A stretch of 64,000 bases of DNA from the NCBI GenBank assembly GCA_947579605.1, contig OX388313.1, forward strand, positions 28,771,214 to 28,835,213, read 5' to 3'. Within the stretch, counting starts at the first letter, position 1. Every line of letters starts with the position of its first letter. Source of the stretch: Athripsodes cinereus (Eukaryota > Arthropoda > Insecta > Trichoptera > Leptoceridae). The notes under the pieces were generated by a model that was given only the letters and a program-made list of their open reading frames with translations, did no database searches and was not told the DNA's origin. This document shows positions 21,220-32,344 of the stretch, piece by piece. Position numbers and translations under genes: made by a program.

Positions 21220-21400
21220 CGTTTAAATTGTATTATCCTCAACAGCCCCGGGTGTAAAATGCTAGTATCGAGTCTTAGTAATAAAACTCGTACAGGAGTA
21301 CTACGTGTCTGCAGTAATGTTATTTTGTTACTCGTTGTTAGTACCGCGAATAACTGTAACGGCGTTGCAATCGAAAGAATCATTTTTAAATAATGTTATT
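21220..21400 (+). other. GC-richer segment with a hydrophobic 44-codon frame, unassigned
   Basis: From ATG at 21259 the frame reads MLVSSLSNKTRTGVLRVCSN, then VILLLVVSTANNCNGVA. It has a short hydrophobic core like a weak signal anchor and ends at 21393. The antisense frame is also open (21141-21383), and no good splice donor follows. CCTCAACAGCCCCGGGTG suggests an old repeat or exon remnant. I do not call a gene. Confidence 0.15.
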
Positions 21401-21633
21401 ATTATTATTTTCAATACATAATACCTAATACATTTACGTATTGTTGTTCTTGTTGCTATGGGAACAGCGACAGCAGTAGGGCATTTGAATTTAAAATTCG
21501 AACGCAGAGGGCCGATCTCAATAACGTTCGATAATATTTTAAAATTCTAACTGAATCTAGAATGGAATTATTAAACGAGGAAGTGTGTGTTCGTTATTAT
21601 GTATTAGGTTGCTGCTGTTTTTTTGTATTATTC

Positions 21634-21690
21634 CCGGGTTTCCTTCTCTTTTATGTCAATTTTCGAGGGTCCTGTAATAAACAGTTGTTG
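21634..21690 (+). repeat. Family A fragment (5' blocks)
   Basis: TTTCCTTCTCTTTTATGTCA and TCGAGGGTCCTGTAATAAAC match the second and third blocks of the family. Nothing further is preserved. Confidence 0.4.
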
Positions 21691-21699
21691 GGGAATTTT

Positions 21700-22690
21700 T
21701 TTTTTAATCAAAAGCGATAAGTGCGCCACCTATGCATGAATAACTTAATATGTTTTTGGTGCGATGAAGAAAACCTTAATTTTTATTTATAATAGCTAGT
21801 CTACTGCAGTTTCCCATTATTTTTCCTTGGATTTTCCTATCTTGGCTAATCCATTTATTTATTTATAGAAATATATACGGCAAGAAGCCTTTTACATGTT
21901 TACATAAATTAAAAAAAAATACAAAGACAACAATGACATAACAATTTCCCTCCCTATACACGAGATCTCTCTAATAGGGAGGTAGAATATTATTGTGATT
22001 GTTTTTCATTGTTTATTGAAAATAATATTGTATTTTGTACCTACTTTGGAAATAAATATATTTATTATTACTATAAAAAAAAGAAAATGGATATGAAAAT
22101 ACTTAGTGTCGAAAAATCAAACAGAAACCAGAGAAATGTATTAAGAATAAATAACTAGTACCAACTAGATTTGTGATAAATGCTTAATAAAACTGGACTC
22201 GTGAAGTGCAAAACATCTCTTCAATGTACCATTAAAATAAAAATATTAAATATATTATTAAATAAAATAAATCATATTTAATAATAATTCGATTCGCTTT
22301 GTCAAGGCTTATTATTGTATACGGTTGCTGGTATTCTATTTTGTTATTTTATTTCCATTTTTATTGTAAGGTAAATAAATAAAAAATAAAATATTATTAA
22401 TTCCATATCAACAATACAATAGAAAATACTGAAGATGTATGGATAACCCAAGTTAAAACGTTGACCTCAATGTACTGTATGGCCCAAAAAATATTTATTT
22501 ATTTGAGCATTCATAACGTCACGACATTTACCACTGCATGTAGCCAGAGAACAAACTGCATGTAAAATAGATATAAATCGTCCTTTTCGTGCTAATACAG
22601 TTGAGGACATTCAGAATATTATTTAATTATTTATTCAATTTCGTAATATTTATAAAATTGAAGATTGATATTAATTACAAGTTTGTTTCG
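21700..22690. other. Unique AT-rich sequence
   Basis: A poly-T run lies at 21700 and AATAAATATATTTATTATTA near 22060 may be a retroelement tail. I see no gene. Confidence 0.3.
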
Positions 22691-22696
22691 TGATGG

Positions 22697-22842
22697 CTTA
22701 AAAATCTTCAGTTCAGCAATGAGGTGTCTCACTCATCCTGAATGTTTTGTCATTGTTGGAACGAATAGGATAACTTGCATGTTTATTACTTGCAGTTAAT
22801 CCGCTAGCTACCCCTTCTATGGGAGATGCCGTGATGGTATGT
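22697..22842 (+). repeat. Family A copy, 5'-truncated
   Basis: CAGCAATGAGGTGTCTCACT, then AGGATAACTTGCATGTTTAT, GCTAGCTACCCCTTCTATGG and GCCGTGATGGTATG. It lacks the GGAGCACCC half. Confidence 0.65.
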
Positions 22843-22904
22843 TTACAGGTAACGAAATCAATAGCACACATTTTTAAAATTATGAATAACATAGTATACC
22901 TAAC

Positions 22905-23225
22905 ATGTATAGATTCACACAGATCAAGTTAGTCCCAAACTAAGATATTATGAATTTTATATAATGGGTATTAACACGACGATACACATTATATACAATG
23001 CACTAAACACAATCATATACAATAAATATTTATTTTATTTTATTTTTTAATTTAAAATGAAGTGTTACAAAGTAAATGCCGATACAATTAATGAAACAAT
23101 CATATACATTTAACACCCAGATACAGAACAATTTGAAAAAGGTCATCACTCATTTTGACCTGGCCACAAATCGAATCCCTGACTCAAAGACAAGAGCGTT
23201 ACCTCCGTGCCACGCAGACCAAATA
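22905..23225 (-). mobile_element. Family B SINE, interrupted by a 76-bp insert
   Basis: The minus strand starts GGTCTGCGTGGCACGGAGGT, has B box GGGATTCGATTTGTGGCC, body CTGTATCTGGGTGTTAAATG, the insert (23021-23096), then ATGTGTATCGTCGTGTTAAT and AGTTTGGGACTAACTTGATC. It is near full length without the insert. Confidence 0.7.
23021..23096 (-). mobile_element. 76-bp retroposed insert with 11-bp TSD
   Basis: It is flanked by perfect CAATCATATAC repeats (23010-23020 and 23097-23107). In reverse it reads TTTCATTAATTGTATCGGCA, ACTTTGTAACACTTCATTTT and an (AAATA)n tail. That is the sequence at 57142-57207, directly upstream of the hammerhead motif, so the two belong to one mobile family. Confidence 0.7.
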
Positions 23226-23510
23226 ATGTATTAATCAAATTAGGTTGCATTTTTGGTGCACCCCATACTTTAAGATCGAAGAGCGCAGTATCTATTACAC
23301 GATGCATTCTATAAACCGCAGGAGAACTCTACAATAACCAGTTGAATTCAATGGAAGAAATTGCTAAGTATCTGTAACCAAGTACTCAAATGTACTTACA
23401 TCAGTAAAATAATAACAATCATCCTATCGAATACAAAGATACTTATACCAAGTACATTTCAATGTGTACCTAAACATCCCTACTTTATTAAATGTATCTC
23501 TGGGCAAGTT

Positions 23511-23602
23511 TTGAAACCTGTCTCATTGCTGAATTGTGGTTGTCTTACAGGATACTCGAAAACATGAAGAAAATAGTGTGAGATTTATTCTCTTCAAAGT
23601 AC
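23511..23602 (-). repeat. Family A fragment, minus
   Basis: It matches the first half in reverse: AACCTGTCTCATTGCTGAAT, then TTACAGGATACTCGAAAAC and AATAGTGTGAGATTTATTC. Confidence 0.5.
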
Positions 23603-23811
23603 ACCTTTAGACAACAAAAAATATAGGTAGATATTTCATTGATATTGATATTTTGATTTTTAAATTCTGAGCTTTCTTGCCAAAAGTGAATTTTCTGGAT
23701 ACCGCTGTTGATTTAAACGCTATGATTTGATAGATAAATAAATAGTGTAACAGTTATTCTCTGGAGCATTCCGAACATTTTAATTATGACCTAAAATTCT
23801 TCGATAAAGCA

Positions 23812-23866
23812 TTCCGTTGACCTTTCGGAAGTCCCCCAGGGATCTCATTTCGGCCCTCTATGATAA
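23812..23866 (+). mobile_element. LINE reverse transcriptase motif fragment
   Basis: The frame at 23816 reads VDLSEVPQGSHFGPL and stop. V-P-Q-G-S-x-x-G-P-L is the conserved block of non-LTR reverse transcriptases of the jockey/CR1 type (usually GVPQGSHLGPLLF). Just upstream, FFDKAF resembles DFSKAFD from an earlier block, implying an internal deletion. About 100 bp downstream, NYNDRTG may be further RT debris. Confidence 0.5.
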
Positions 23867-23869
23867 TAT

Positions 23870-25140
23870 AAGTTTTGGTGATAGATTGTTACATACAAGG
23901 AATGAAGGATAATATTTTTATGTCAGAAGGAAGGATCATCAGTCAATTATAATGATCGTACAGGAATTTGTGACATATTTGACAACACAATGTTGAAAAA
24001 TATGTTTTTATAATAAATGACATGGGGAGAGAAAAGCTTATGCAAACTAGTAGAATTTAATCTAGCAACAATCCATGGAGACCTAAGAATAGAACACGTA
24101 AGTTTCCCACTCATTTCTACAATTTTGGGTTGAATATGTTGAGTATCACGTTAAAGGTACAAAATTTTAAGCACCAAGTAGGCATTTATTCAATTTTACG
24201 ATGGGGAATGTCACACACCTTTTAAATTTAATTTTTGTTCCCATGTAAGGATGACCTGTTAATTTATTACAGAGCTTCGGAATACAATTAATCAATTAAA
24301 ATATAAAAAGCATTACTTCTTCAGACCCCTTTAATGCCATATTTATCTTAATGGCTCAAGATGTTATACATTATAAAATTTTGATTGCACAAACAATAGA
24401 AAAGGAACAAATAATGGAACAAATGATTTTGTGTACTGGGCGATCATTTTTGTTTTAAAATATGATTCTGGGTTCGAAATAGCCCCAAATACTCCCAACA
24501 CTAGATATATAAAATCTTATTTTTTATATTAGCGTCTTTCTGTATGATATTGATTAAAATATATTTATAAAACACAATGATTACGTAGTGCAATTGTATC
24601 GTGAGTTCGAATAAAATAAATAAATATATTAATCATGATTTTAAAATGATAAATACTATAGTGATAAATCATAGATTGTTTAGATCAATATTATATAATA
24701 ATAATGATTTCACTTTCATTCATTAATAACTAATAATACGTAATATTATTTTTACTCAAGGTTATTTTTACACATTGTTCCTTTCACAACAAAGCGGCGC
24801 GCGCATTCATTCATAAAGTGGCCTAGTTGTTATTTTTTTTATTTCATTCATTCATTCGTTCGTAATAATTATCCATTCTCTTTTTACTATTACAATATTT
24901 TTCAATGTCAATAATGATCCCATTCATAAATAACAATTACGCATGTATTGTAAAATTGCAGATTTAAATTTGAACAACGTAAGTCAATATTCAATTTACT
25001 ATTTTTTTGTAAAAATACTTAATAATTTACGAATAAAGGATTATGTAAAACTTATTACAGCCTCGAAATACACCAATTATGTTAAAATATTTATAAAATT
25101 TAAGTTACAGTTTAGTGCATACCTACTGTGAATCGTATTT
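23870..25140. other. AT-rich sequence, possible LINE debris at its left
   Basis: 24770-24860 has GGCGCGCGCATTCATTCATA and ATTCATTCATTCG short repeats. The rest is featureless. Confidence 0.3.
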
Positions 25141-25144
25141 TTTT

Positions 25145-25240
25145 GTTGGTATGGAGAAAACAGTTTGCATCTTAATTTCATGTCTGCTGGATATTCCACT
25201 TGTGGTTTATGCTATGATAGTATTGTATTAGTAGTGGATA
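25145..25240 (+). repeat. Family A fragment (3' half)
   Basis: GTTGGTATGGAGAAAACAG, TGTCTGCTGGATATTCCACT and GCTATGATAGTATTGTATTA, with an AGTAGT tail; strongly diverged. Confidence 0.5.
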
Positions 25241-25487
25241 GTAATAATTAAATAAAATATATTTTAAACTTTTGACTTGCTTGATTTTCAACTAATCAAA
25301 TGTCACTTTTTTAAATAAGGTTCCGCGATAACAATAGACTAACGAATCTAGAACAAAAGACACGTGACAAACAAAAGATGTCTACAACAATGACAATGGT
25401 ATTATGATGAGTAGGTAATTCTAAATTTGAATGTTATTCAAATTATTGTTAACATTCGATGTACACACAGTGGCTGTCAAATATTTT

Positions 25488-25752
25488 TATCTCTACATCT
25501 ATCGATACCATCATGGCATCTATCACAAATCGGGTAACCAGTAAATTTACCCCAAGTCATAAACATGCAGATCGTCCTCTCCGTGCCAATTTAAATTAAG
25601 ACATTAAGAATGTAAAAGCATACCTCATTGCTTAATTGAAGTTGTTCTATGTCTTAAACGCGATTTTATAAGAATACCTACTTGTCTTTTGCAGAACAAT
25701 CGAAAACTTGCATAAAGAGGGGGAGACCTTTCGAGTCGAGGACTCCAAACTA
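25488..25752 (-). repeat. Family A copy, minus, near-full but diverged
   Basis: In reverse it runs from TTGGAGTCCTCGACTCGAAA through GATGTCTTAATTTAAATTGG to GATGCCATGATGGTATCGAT. It carries a short extra segment near 25660. Confidence 0.6.
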
Positions 25753-25969
25753 ATGAATTCCTCTAAGAAATAGGCAACAAATAATTTATTTATACATCAG
25801 CAATTAATCATACAATGTGCATGGGTGTATCTAAGCGTTTGCTATTTAGATTATTGTTTAATACGAAACATAGAAACATTTTAAAAATATAAAATTTATG
25901 TAATGAATATACAGATTGCCTTCTTTGTGTCATACAAAGATGTGACATGCCGTGTCATAGTTACCTCAA

Positions 25970-26112
25970 AGTGTGGGTTTGTTGGAAGAGATCGCGCCTT
26001 TGCGATCAACTCGCCCTCTGTATATTGATTGTATTTAATTTGAATGTATGTATATCATCTATGGAATTGTTTTTAATCAATGTACTGTAAAGAATCAATA
26101 AATAAAATAAAG
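25970..26112 (+). repeat. Family C short retroelement, full copy
   Basis: TGTTGGAAGAGATCGCGCC, TCAACTCGCCCTCTGTATAT, AATCAATGTACTGTAAAGAA and an (AATAAATAAA) tail. Among the cleanest copies. Confidence 0.7.
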
Positions 26113-26667
26113 TTGAACTGAACTAATCTTTTGGGTGATGTTTTACAAAATAAAATAACAATCAAATTTACTTACTGACATTCAAAATATTTTAAAATCA
26201 TTCTGTTAGCGAAACAAAAGACAATCGACAGAGAAAGTTTGACACATGTGACGAAAATTCTGACGATAGGTTACAGTAGCATAATAATGATTGTATGAAA
26301 TATTATAAATATTATGTCAAAGACATGAACTGTGACAACCAGACTAGAGTTGTGACTTTTAGAACCGGCGACGCTAATAACAGACTATAAAGATGACAGG
26401 TCAATAGTCATAAATAATAATGCGACAAAAATAGTTAAAAAAAAACATATTATGTTAATTTATTATTTATGATTTTCCTATTAACGTATTTGTCGGCTTC
26501 TTTTGTATGTAGAATTTTTTTGTCATTATCGGTTATTTTGAATAGAGGCATATTATTTTGTGTATTGTAAAATGTCATGTTGTATTGCTACCGAGTTACG
26601 CAAGTTTAACTGTGGTTATTAGTAAATTAATGATTGTGCTCTTTTAAAATTAACTAAAGCTGGATTT

Positions 26668-27014
26668 ACACTATATAAGTATACATGTACCAAGTGCGCT
26701 TTGATGAAACGTTGCAAATGAATTCGTATGAACTTGGACGTCCTTAGCCCGTAGACAATTTGTACTTAGCGATCGTCTACTGGCGAACTTTTCGACAATC
26801 TACCTACACGTACCGTATAATTATGCGTTATTGTTGCAGTTATTGACGAAAATTCGTTTGTAGGCGATCGCCAAGTACAAATTGTCTACGGGCTCTTATC
26901 TGATCAAAATGGACTATCTACATACTTTGATCACAGAAAGATTTCCAAGTTTATACGAATTCACTTGGAACTCTTAATTAAAGCGCACTTGGTCCAAGTG
27001 TACTTAGAAAGTGT
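26668..27014. mobile_element. Nested foldback MITEs
   Basis: Outer arms: ACACTATATAAGTATACATG...AATTCGTATGAACTTGGA (26668-26741) is the inverse of 26943-27014 at roughly 80 percent by eye. Inside lies a second inverted repeat, AGCCCGTAGACAATTTGTAC (from 26747) against its exact complement ending at 26894. CTTA lies on both sides of the inner pair and may be its duplication. No coding capacity. The minus-strand frame at 26961 is incidental. Confidence 0.65.
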
Positions 27015-28120
27015 TATGATAATTTTTACATATTTTATCATTACTTCAGTCATTTGCTCTGCAATTCCCTTCTTAAAAACACACACTGAAAATGCATGAT
27101 TTTGTATCAGTTTCTCTCTCTCTCTCTTCGCATAAAATTCCTTACACTTTCTTTCACAGAACACTCGAACATTTTACAGCTGAAAATTGGAAGCGTATTT
27201 TGCTCTAAATAATATATGAATACATCAATATATGTAATTGTAACAATATAAATGTGTATTACCAATTAACTAAAAAAAAATGAAATTTGTGACTTGTTGT
27301 ACTCAACGTATTTAACTAGTTGTATTGAACTGGAAAGTCGATATAAATACATTTAGACATAGGTATCAATTTATTCCAGCCAATACAATTATAAGTAAAT
27401 AATTATTGTACACATTCCTAATAATTATTATCCCTTCTTTCTCCCATAGCTATGGATAACACAATATAATTATGATATTATACAATATGGTACACATAAT
27501 ATACCACCATGTGAAAATAATGTTTGTTAGTTAGAGGAAGTACCGAACTGTACCGAACATTGTTAGTGTATATTTTAATATCTACATTGTATATTGTTAT
27601 TTTATATAGAACCTGAACTCGAAGCTAATCCACAGTACAATGCAACACTGTTAAGCCGCAGAACGGTTCAGATAAAGAAGGATATAAGTCAAAATCGTTT
27701 CATGTATGATAATATTATAATCTTCTAAGTATTCCTCCCTCATCAGTCTAGTTTTAATACGGAATCATTAACTGTTCATAGTGCGAGATCATCCAGCATA
27801 TGATGCGTTTTTTTTTTAATAATAATATTTATTATGTACAAAAATCATTAGACTATAAGAAAAGGCAAAAAATGATAATGTACAATGACGTTATTTTCAT
27901 TTTGGAGATATTTATTCTATATAACTACAAAACATAATAAAAAATAACAAGTTAAACGGATTTTTATTATACAAAGTAAATATAGTTTAAATTTTATTCT
28001 AGAAAACAAAAAAAAATAGTTTTTATTGTAATAATTAATTAATGCACAATCTTTTACTTGCAAAAAATTCGAATAATTCACATATTCATAAGTACTTAAA
28101 AGAAAAAAAAATGTGTAAAA
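27015..28120. other. Unique AT-rich sequence
   Basis: A short (TC)n run lies at 27113-27125. No gene or repeat copy is recognised. Confidence 0.3.
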
Positions 28121-28125
28121 ATCGT

Positions 28126-28262
28126 GTCGGTACCACACACCGATCCGAGTCCTTTATTTAGCGCGCGTCGGTGAACAGTGATCTAAAGATTACACTCTTC
28201 ACCAGCGTCCTCGAAATGGTGTCTCGCTCGCGTCTCAAGACTGTTAAAGGACACTAACGAAT
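28126..28262. other. CpG-rich low-copy island
   Basis: This short block (GTGTCGGTACCACACACCGA, TTTAGCGCGCGTCGGTGAAC, GGTGTCTCGCTCGCGTCTC) stands out from its surroundings in GC and CpG. A plus-strand TTTATTTAG followed by GAACAGTGATC could be a weak core promoter, but the spacing is short. No open frame or repeat match is evident; it could be an exon, promoter or enhancer core. Confidence 0.25.
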
Positions 28263-28264
28263 AA

Positions 28265-29145
28265 TCATTCGGAATCATCATCATCATCATTAGAATTATT
28301 TACTTATAACCCCACCACAATTTATTTGCTGCCCAGTGTGCTTGCACTGATATTAAAAAACACCTGCATTGTTTATATTTTGTCTATGTGATATTATTAT
28401 AGTCATATTTACTCAATATTGTTTATGGTCTTCATCTGTGATTATTGCTAATGTCAAAATTTATCATTACTTGTATATTTTTGTGAATTAGTTTTTGATT
28501 TTTTTCTTTTATTTTACTTTTGTTTTTATGATAGTAGAGTTGTATGTATTCCATAAAATACCTATCCATATATTTTATTGTAATAATCTTGTTAATGGCT
28601 TTAAGCCGTATGATGTTAAATACATAAATTACTTGCATTATTTAGCGATCTTTTTGAGTTTTAACTGACTTACAATACTTGTTTCCGAGGCTGTGAATTT
28701 ATTTATGTATATTAAAATTATTCATTAGTTAAGTCCGCGCGTGATTTGTGCAATGATCATTAAATCCAACACGGGAATAAATATGTTCGTGAAAAGGCGA
28801 GGATTGACTGTATTACAAATAAACATAGATTATACCTATACCATAGAGTAGAATGTAAAAACATTTGCATAAAGACGTGGGGAATTCGTAGGAAACACAC
28901 TTCACATAGTAGGTACATAAAATTCATCATTATTAGTTCTATATTTTATATTATAATAAAACATGTTGTTATTTCACACAAACATAAAAATATTAGGTTC
29001 AAAATTTACAGCCAACTTAAAGTGCATTCACTGTAATTATTGATCTAAAATTATGTGAATTATAAAAAAGGTTTTTTTCAGCACATGAGAATCAGTATGC
29101 TGTGCGAAAAAAAATGCGTTTGGAAAATACTAAGATTGCAGAGGT
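28265..29145. other. Unique AT-rich sequence
   Basis: An (ATC)n run lies near 28277. No feature is recognised. Confidence 0.3.
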
Positions 29146-29149
29146 CCGA

Positions 29150-29225
29150 GGCAGAGTTGGAAGAAATTGCGCTTTTGCTTGTACGAGTAATCAATGTACA
29201 TTTAAGAATGAATAAATAAACTTTT
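29150..29225 (+). repeat. Family C fragment
   Basis: AGAGTTGGAAGAAATTGCGC, then ATCAATGTACATTTAAGAAT and AATAAATAAAC; the central TCTGTATATTG block is deleted. Confidence 0.55.
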
Positions 29226-29279
29226 AATTAGAAAATAAATTCTTTTGAACCTTGGAGAATTACTAAAAATGGAACTTAC

Positions 29280-29362
29280 ACCTTTATTTCTGATATTTCT
29301 ATATTCTAAAATATGACTGGTTCTGAAGGATTCTTACCTGGAAAAAAAGAAAAGAAAATATT
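29280..29362 (-). other. Strong candidate recursive splice (ratchet) site with 58-nt RS-exon
   Basis: The minus strand has an excellent pyrimidine tract (ATTTTCTTTTCTTTTTTTCC) and AG, directly followed by the donor GTAAGAATC; the junction lies between 29338 and 29337. A second donor, GGT then GTAAGTTCC, lies 58 nt downstream (29279-29274). This repeats the layout at 8051-8128: a zero-nucleotide 3'/5' splice pair plus a downstream donor. Joined to the exon at 33891-33961, the 58-nt segment would create an immediate stop (TTG TAA), as expected of a non-coding recursive exon. Confidence 0.6.
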
Positions 29363-29961
29363 AGAAAGATAATCAAAATGTAAAAAGCATGTCCAAATAT
29401 GGATCGATATTGATTGAAGAGATTATCCTAGAAAACAAGTTAATTTCATTGTTACAAATGATTCGTTATAAAGTGAATAGAATCATCGACAATTATTCGC
29501 TTTAACAAACAATGAATAAGACAATTATTAATTTGTTTATCGTACGAAAACATGATGTTGAATATTGCATAAGTTTTGCCTGTGGCACATTATATAAAAT
29601 AACTAAGTAAGTAGAAACCGTGACAATGAACCATAAATATTGTACAATAATCTCAAGTCAAGAGATGGCCGTGACTCTGTTAAGCTACAATACCTACTGT
29701 ACTTGATATTACGAATAATAGTGTGAAAGTTGTTTTTGACTTGTATCGTTATTCCATACGACAAATAATTATTGTACAATAAATTTTGGTATGTAGATTG
29801 TTTTTAGGGTCAATGTTTTATTTATATATTTTTTTTTAATATATTTATTTTATTCATAAATACCCAGTATACATTGATATTACATTAATAAAACAATATA
29901 ACACACAGTAAAAATGCTCCCTCCATAAGCAACTAAATGCTTGTGCGGAGGGTTATGTTTT

Positions 29962-30340
29962 TACGGTGTCTCTCACAATTTAGGTAACCAGTGAACTAAC
30001 ATACGGATAGTTCTCTCTGTATCATGAAAATAAGACATTGGAAATTAAATCATTTTTTTTAAGGTAAGTAATTTAATGTTTTTATTTAAAAGAGATGTTA
30101 ATAGTTCTATTTCTGTGACCAACTGTTTTTGATAATACAAAAAAATACTACTACTACAGTACTATACTAAAGCTGTAAAAATTAAGACATTCAGAATGAG
30201 TGGCAAATATCATCAGTGAATAATTCACTGATGATATTTGAATTATTTAAATTATTTAAGAAAATTGTAAAATGACTTTATTTTCTCGAACATCTGCTTT
30301 TTACAAGACACTCGATAGCTTACAGAAGAGTAATAAAAAA
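29962..30340 (-). repeat. Family A copy, minus, broken, with internal palindrome
   Basis: Segments GAGAGACACCGTAAAAAC..., CTCATTCTGAATGTCTTAAT and CTATCGAGTGTCTTGTAAAA occur in family order, separated by foreign DNA at about 30050-30170. At 30207-30241 AAATATCATCAGTGAAT is followed by its exact complement, so the CAGCGATGAG block sits head-to-head with a copy of itself. Confidence 0.5.
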
Positions 30341-30714
30341 TATATATTTTGAGGCTATGGATATGGTTCAGGCTTAAAAACTTACGGAAAAGAATGGATG
30401 AAATTTTCTTTCCCAGGTGCTCTACGGAACAAGGAATAAGTACCTAGTAATAATTATTTATTTTATTTTATTTTATTTTATTCTATGAATTCTAAGGACT
30501 AAGTCGCGTGCAGAGCACGAACCGCAAATCACCTCGTGTAAAACCAACGATTCTTATTCTTTCTATTGCTTAAAACCGTTGTTAACACTCCGTGATTTGC
30601 AGGCACAAATATTTATTCACCATTCTAGCTTTAACAATTTTCTAAGTTCCTCTTTTTCAGACCTGTATAAGAACTTTTTTTCAGTTTCTATGGAGTTTGT
30701 GGTCAATATATATC

Positions 30715-30926
30715 TTTGGAGAGCCAGCTTACTCTATTCATCTATAGAGCAGCGCTGTATTGCGGACAATTTCATTTCACCTTCGAAAAAGGCGCCGATA
30801 TACGTCGACATCCTTTTTTAGCGCTAGAAACTAGTCTGTCAATTTTTAAATATTATTTGAATCTATGAATTCGCGTGCATTACAGCGCTGCTCTATTGAT
30901 GAATAGAGCAAGCTGGCTCTTCAAAA
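30715..30926. mobile_element. MITE with about 48-bp inverted ends
   Basis: The left arm GAGAGCCAGCTTACTCTATT...CAGCGCTGTATTGC (to about 30763) is the near-exact inverse of 30877-30926. The interior (CGAAAAAGGCGCCGATATAC, TAGCGCTAGAAACTAGTCTG) is not coding. The 80-codon plus frame at 30579 crosses the left arm by chance. No clear target duplication. Confidence 0.65.
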
Positions 30927-31419
30927 ACATATTATTATTGTGTATGAAATTAATAAAGATTTTAACAGATTGGCTGCGTCAAAAGAGTGGCGCTTAATAA
31001 AGCTGAAAAAGCCCGTTTCACTTAGTGTTAATACTTATATTGGTAAATGTATATTATTGTATAGCTATGTATTATCCAAGTCATGAAGAGTTGTAAGTAT
31101 TTAAGTATACATTGCCTTCCAAAGGTAGTACATATTATTATCATCTACATTGCATTACATTAAGGATCAACGGACTAGGAGAAATGCAAGCAAGAGAATG
31201 ATGTTATGAAAAGGGAAGTTGGGAAGGATTTTCAGGGATGCAAGATTGGCCGTTTTAAAAGAGTATTGATGTATTTTTTAAATAGTTTGAAAAAACAGTT
31301 GTATAACAGGTGCCAAAATCACTTGTAAATTGCTTTGAGTTTTAATAAAAAAATATAACTTTAATGGTATCAACGAATTATAAAAGAATGTTATTATTAA
31401 AGTTACAACAACTGCTTCT

Positions 31420-31592
31420 ATAGTAAACCATTACGGCACATCTCACAAGTGGGGTAGCCAGCTGACCAGATCCATGTAATAAACATGCAAGCTGTACTCT
31501 ACAAGCCAACAAAAAATAAGAGGCAAATCTCATCGCTGAATTCAAGATGTAAAAGGTCTCTCTAACAGAACTCTTGAAAATTTACGAAAACC
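31420..31592 (-). repeat. Family A copy, minus, inner pieces lost
   Basis: In reverse it keeps CACTTGTGAGATGTGCCGTA, GCATGTTTATTACATGGATC and TCTTGAATTCAGCGATGAGA. The block from the middle of the family to CTGAATG is shortened. It lies head-to-head with the plus copy that follows. Confidence 0.6.
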
Positions 31593-31905
31593 ACCCACCT
31601 GATGTCTTAATTTTTTGTTGTCATGGAGAGGGCAGATTGTATGTATGTTACATGCAGCTGGGCCCGAAGTCAAAACACATTTTAGCGTTTTCATTCCGTT
31701 AGAGTTCGAATATAGACGACGTCGCGAGCAAGTGTCAATTTCGTAGCTAAAATACACAATAGTTTGACACTTTGGCGCTACGTCGACTACATTCGAACGA
31801 TTACAACACGAAAACGTAACGTTAAAATGTGTTTTGACTCAGGCCTCTGGTCTGCTGGCTACTCCAATTGTGGGTTATGCCGTAATGGGATAGTACTAGT
31901 AGTAA
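31590..31905 (+). repeat. Family A copy split by a palindromic MITE
   Basis: CCACCCACCTGATGTCTTAA...CATGCAGCTG on the left resumes as CTGGTCTGCTGGCTACTCCA, ATGCCGTAATGGGATAG and TAGTAGT on the right of the element at 31661-31846. Confidence 0.6.
31661..31846. mobile_element. Palindromic MITE, possibly PIF/Harbinger-like
   Basis: It begins GGCCCGAAGTCAAAACACAT and ends with the inverse, GTTTTGACTCAGGCCT. The inner halves (TTCGAATATAGACGACGTCG against CGACGTAGCGCCAAAGTGTC reversed) also pair, so the whole is one imperfect palindrome. CTG at 31658-31660 and 31847-31849 restores the family A sequence GCAGCTGGTCTG when one copy is removed: a 3-bp duplication of the CWG type described for PIF/Harbinger elements. 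No transposase. Confidence 0.6.
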
Positions 31906-32344
31906 ATTAAAACTAAAAATAGTTTATTTACGCATTGTATACCTACAACCCTGTTTCAAAGCAAATAATAACAATACTAAGTACAGTACAACCACATTAA
32001 ATAGGTACCTAATAATAATAATACTAGGTACTACATAATAATTTGCAAGTAATAGATACTTGCTTGCAAAGCAGGGTTCAGTCAGGCTACAGTTTGTGTG
32101 ATTCTAATTGGAGGACCGGTCCTGGATTGGCAAAAGAGGAATGAGGAGTGATAGAGATGGAACACGAGAGAAAACGAGTAAGAAAGACAGATCAGTTAAT
32201 AAGAATGAGGTATGCATTATTAGTATGATTGTATTATTGTTAAACTTTAACTTGTAAACTATCCGTAAACTATAGTTTGTTACCAACTCGATATTACCAA
32301 GTTATGTAGTTATATACGTACATACTACGTACTGCACGATTCTA

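Noticed and set aside
30040..30070. Plus-strand ratchet site (TTTTTTTTAAG then GTAAGTAA)
   Set aside because: The acceptor is AAG rather than CAG or TAG, and it lies in a disrupted family A copy; no downstream donor is seen.
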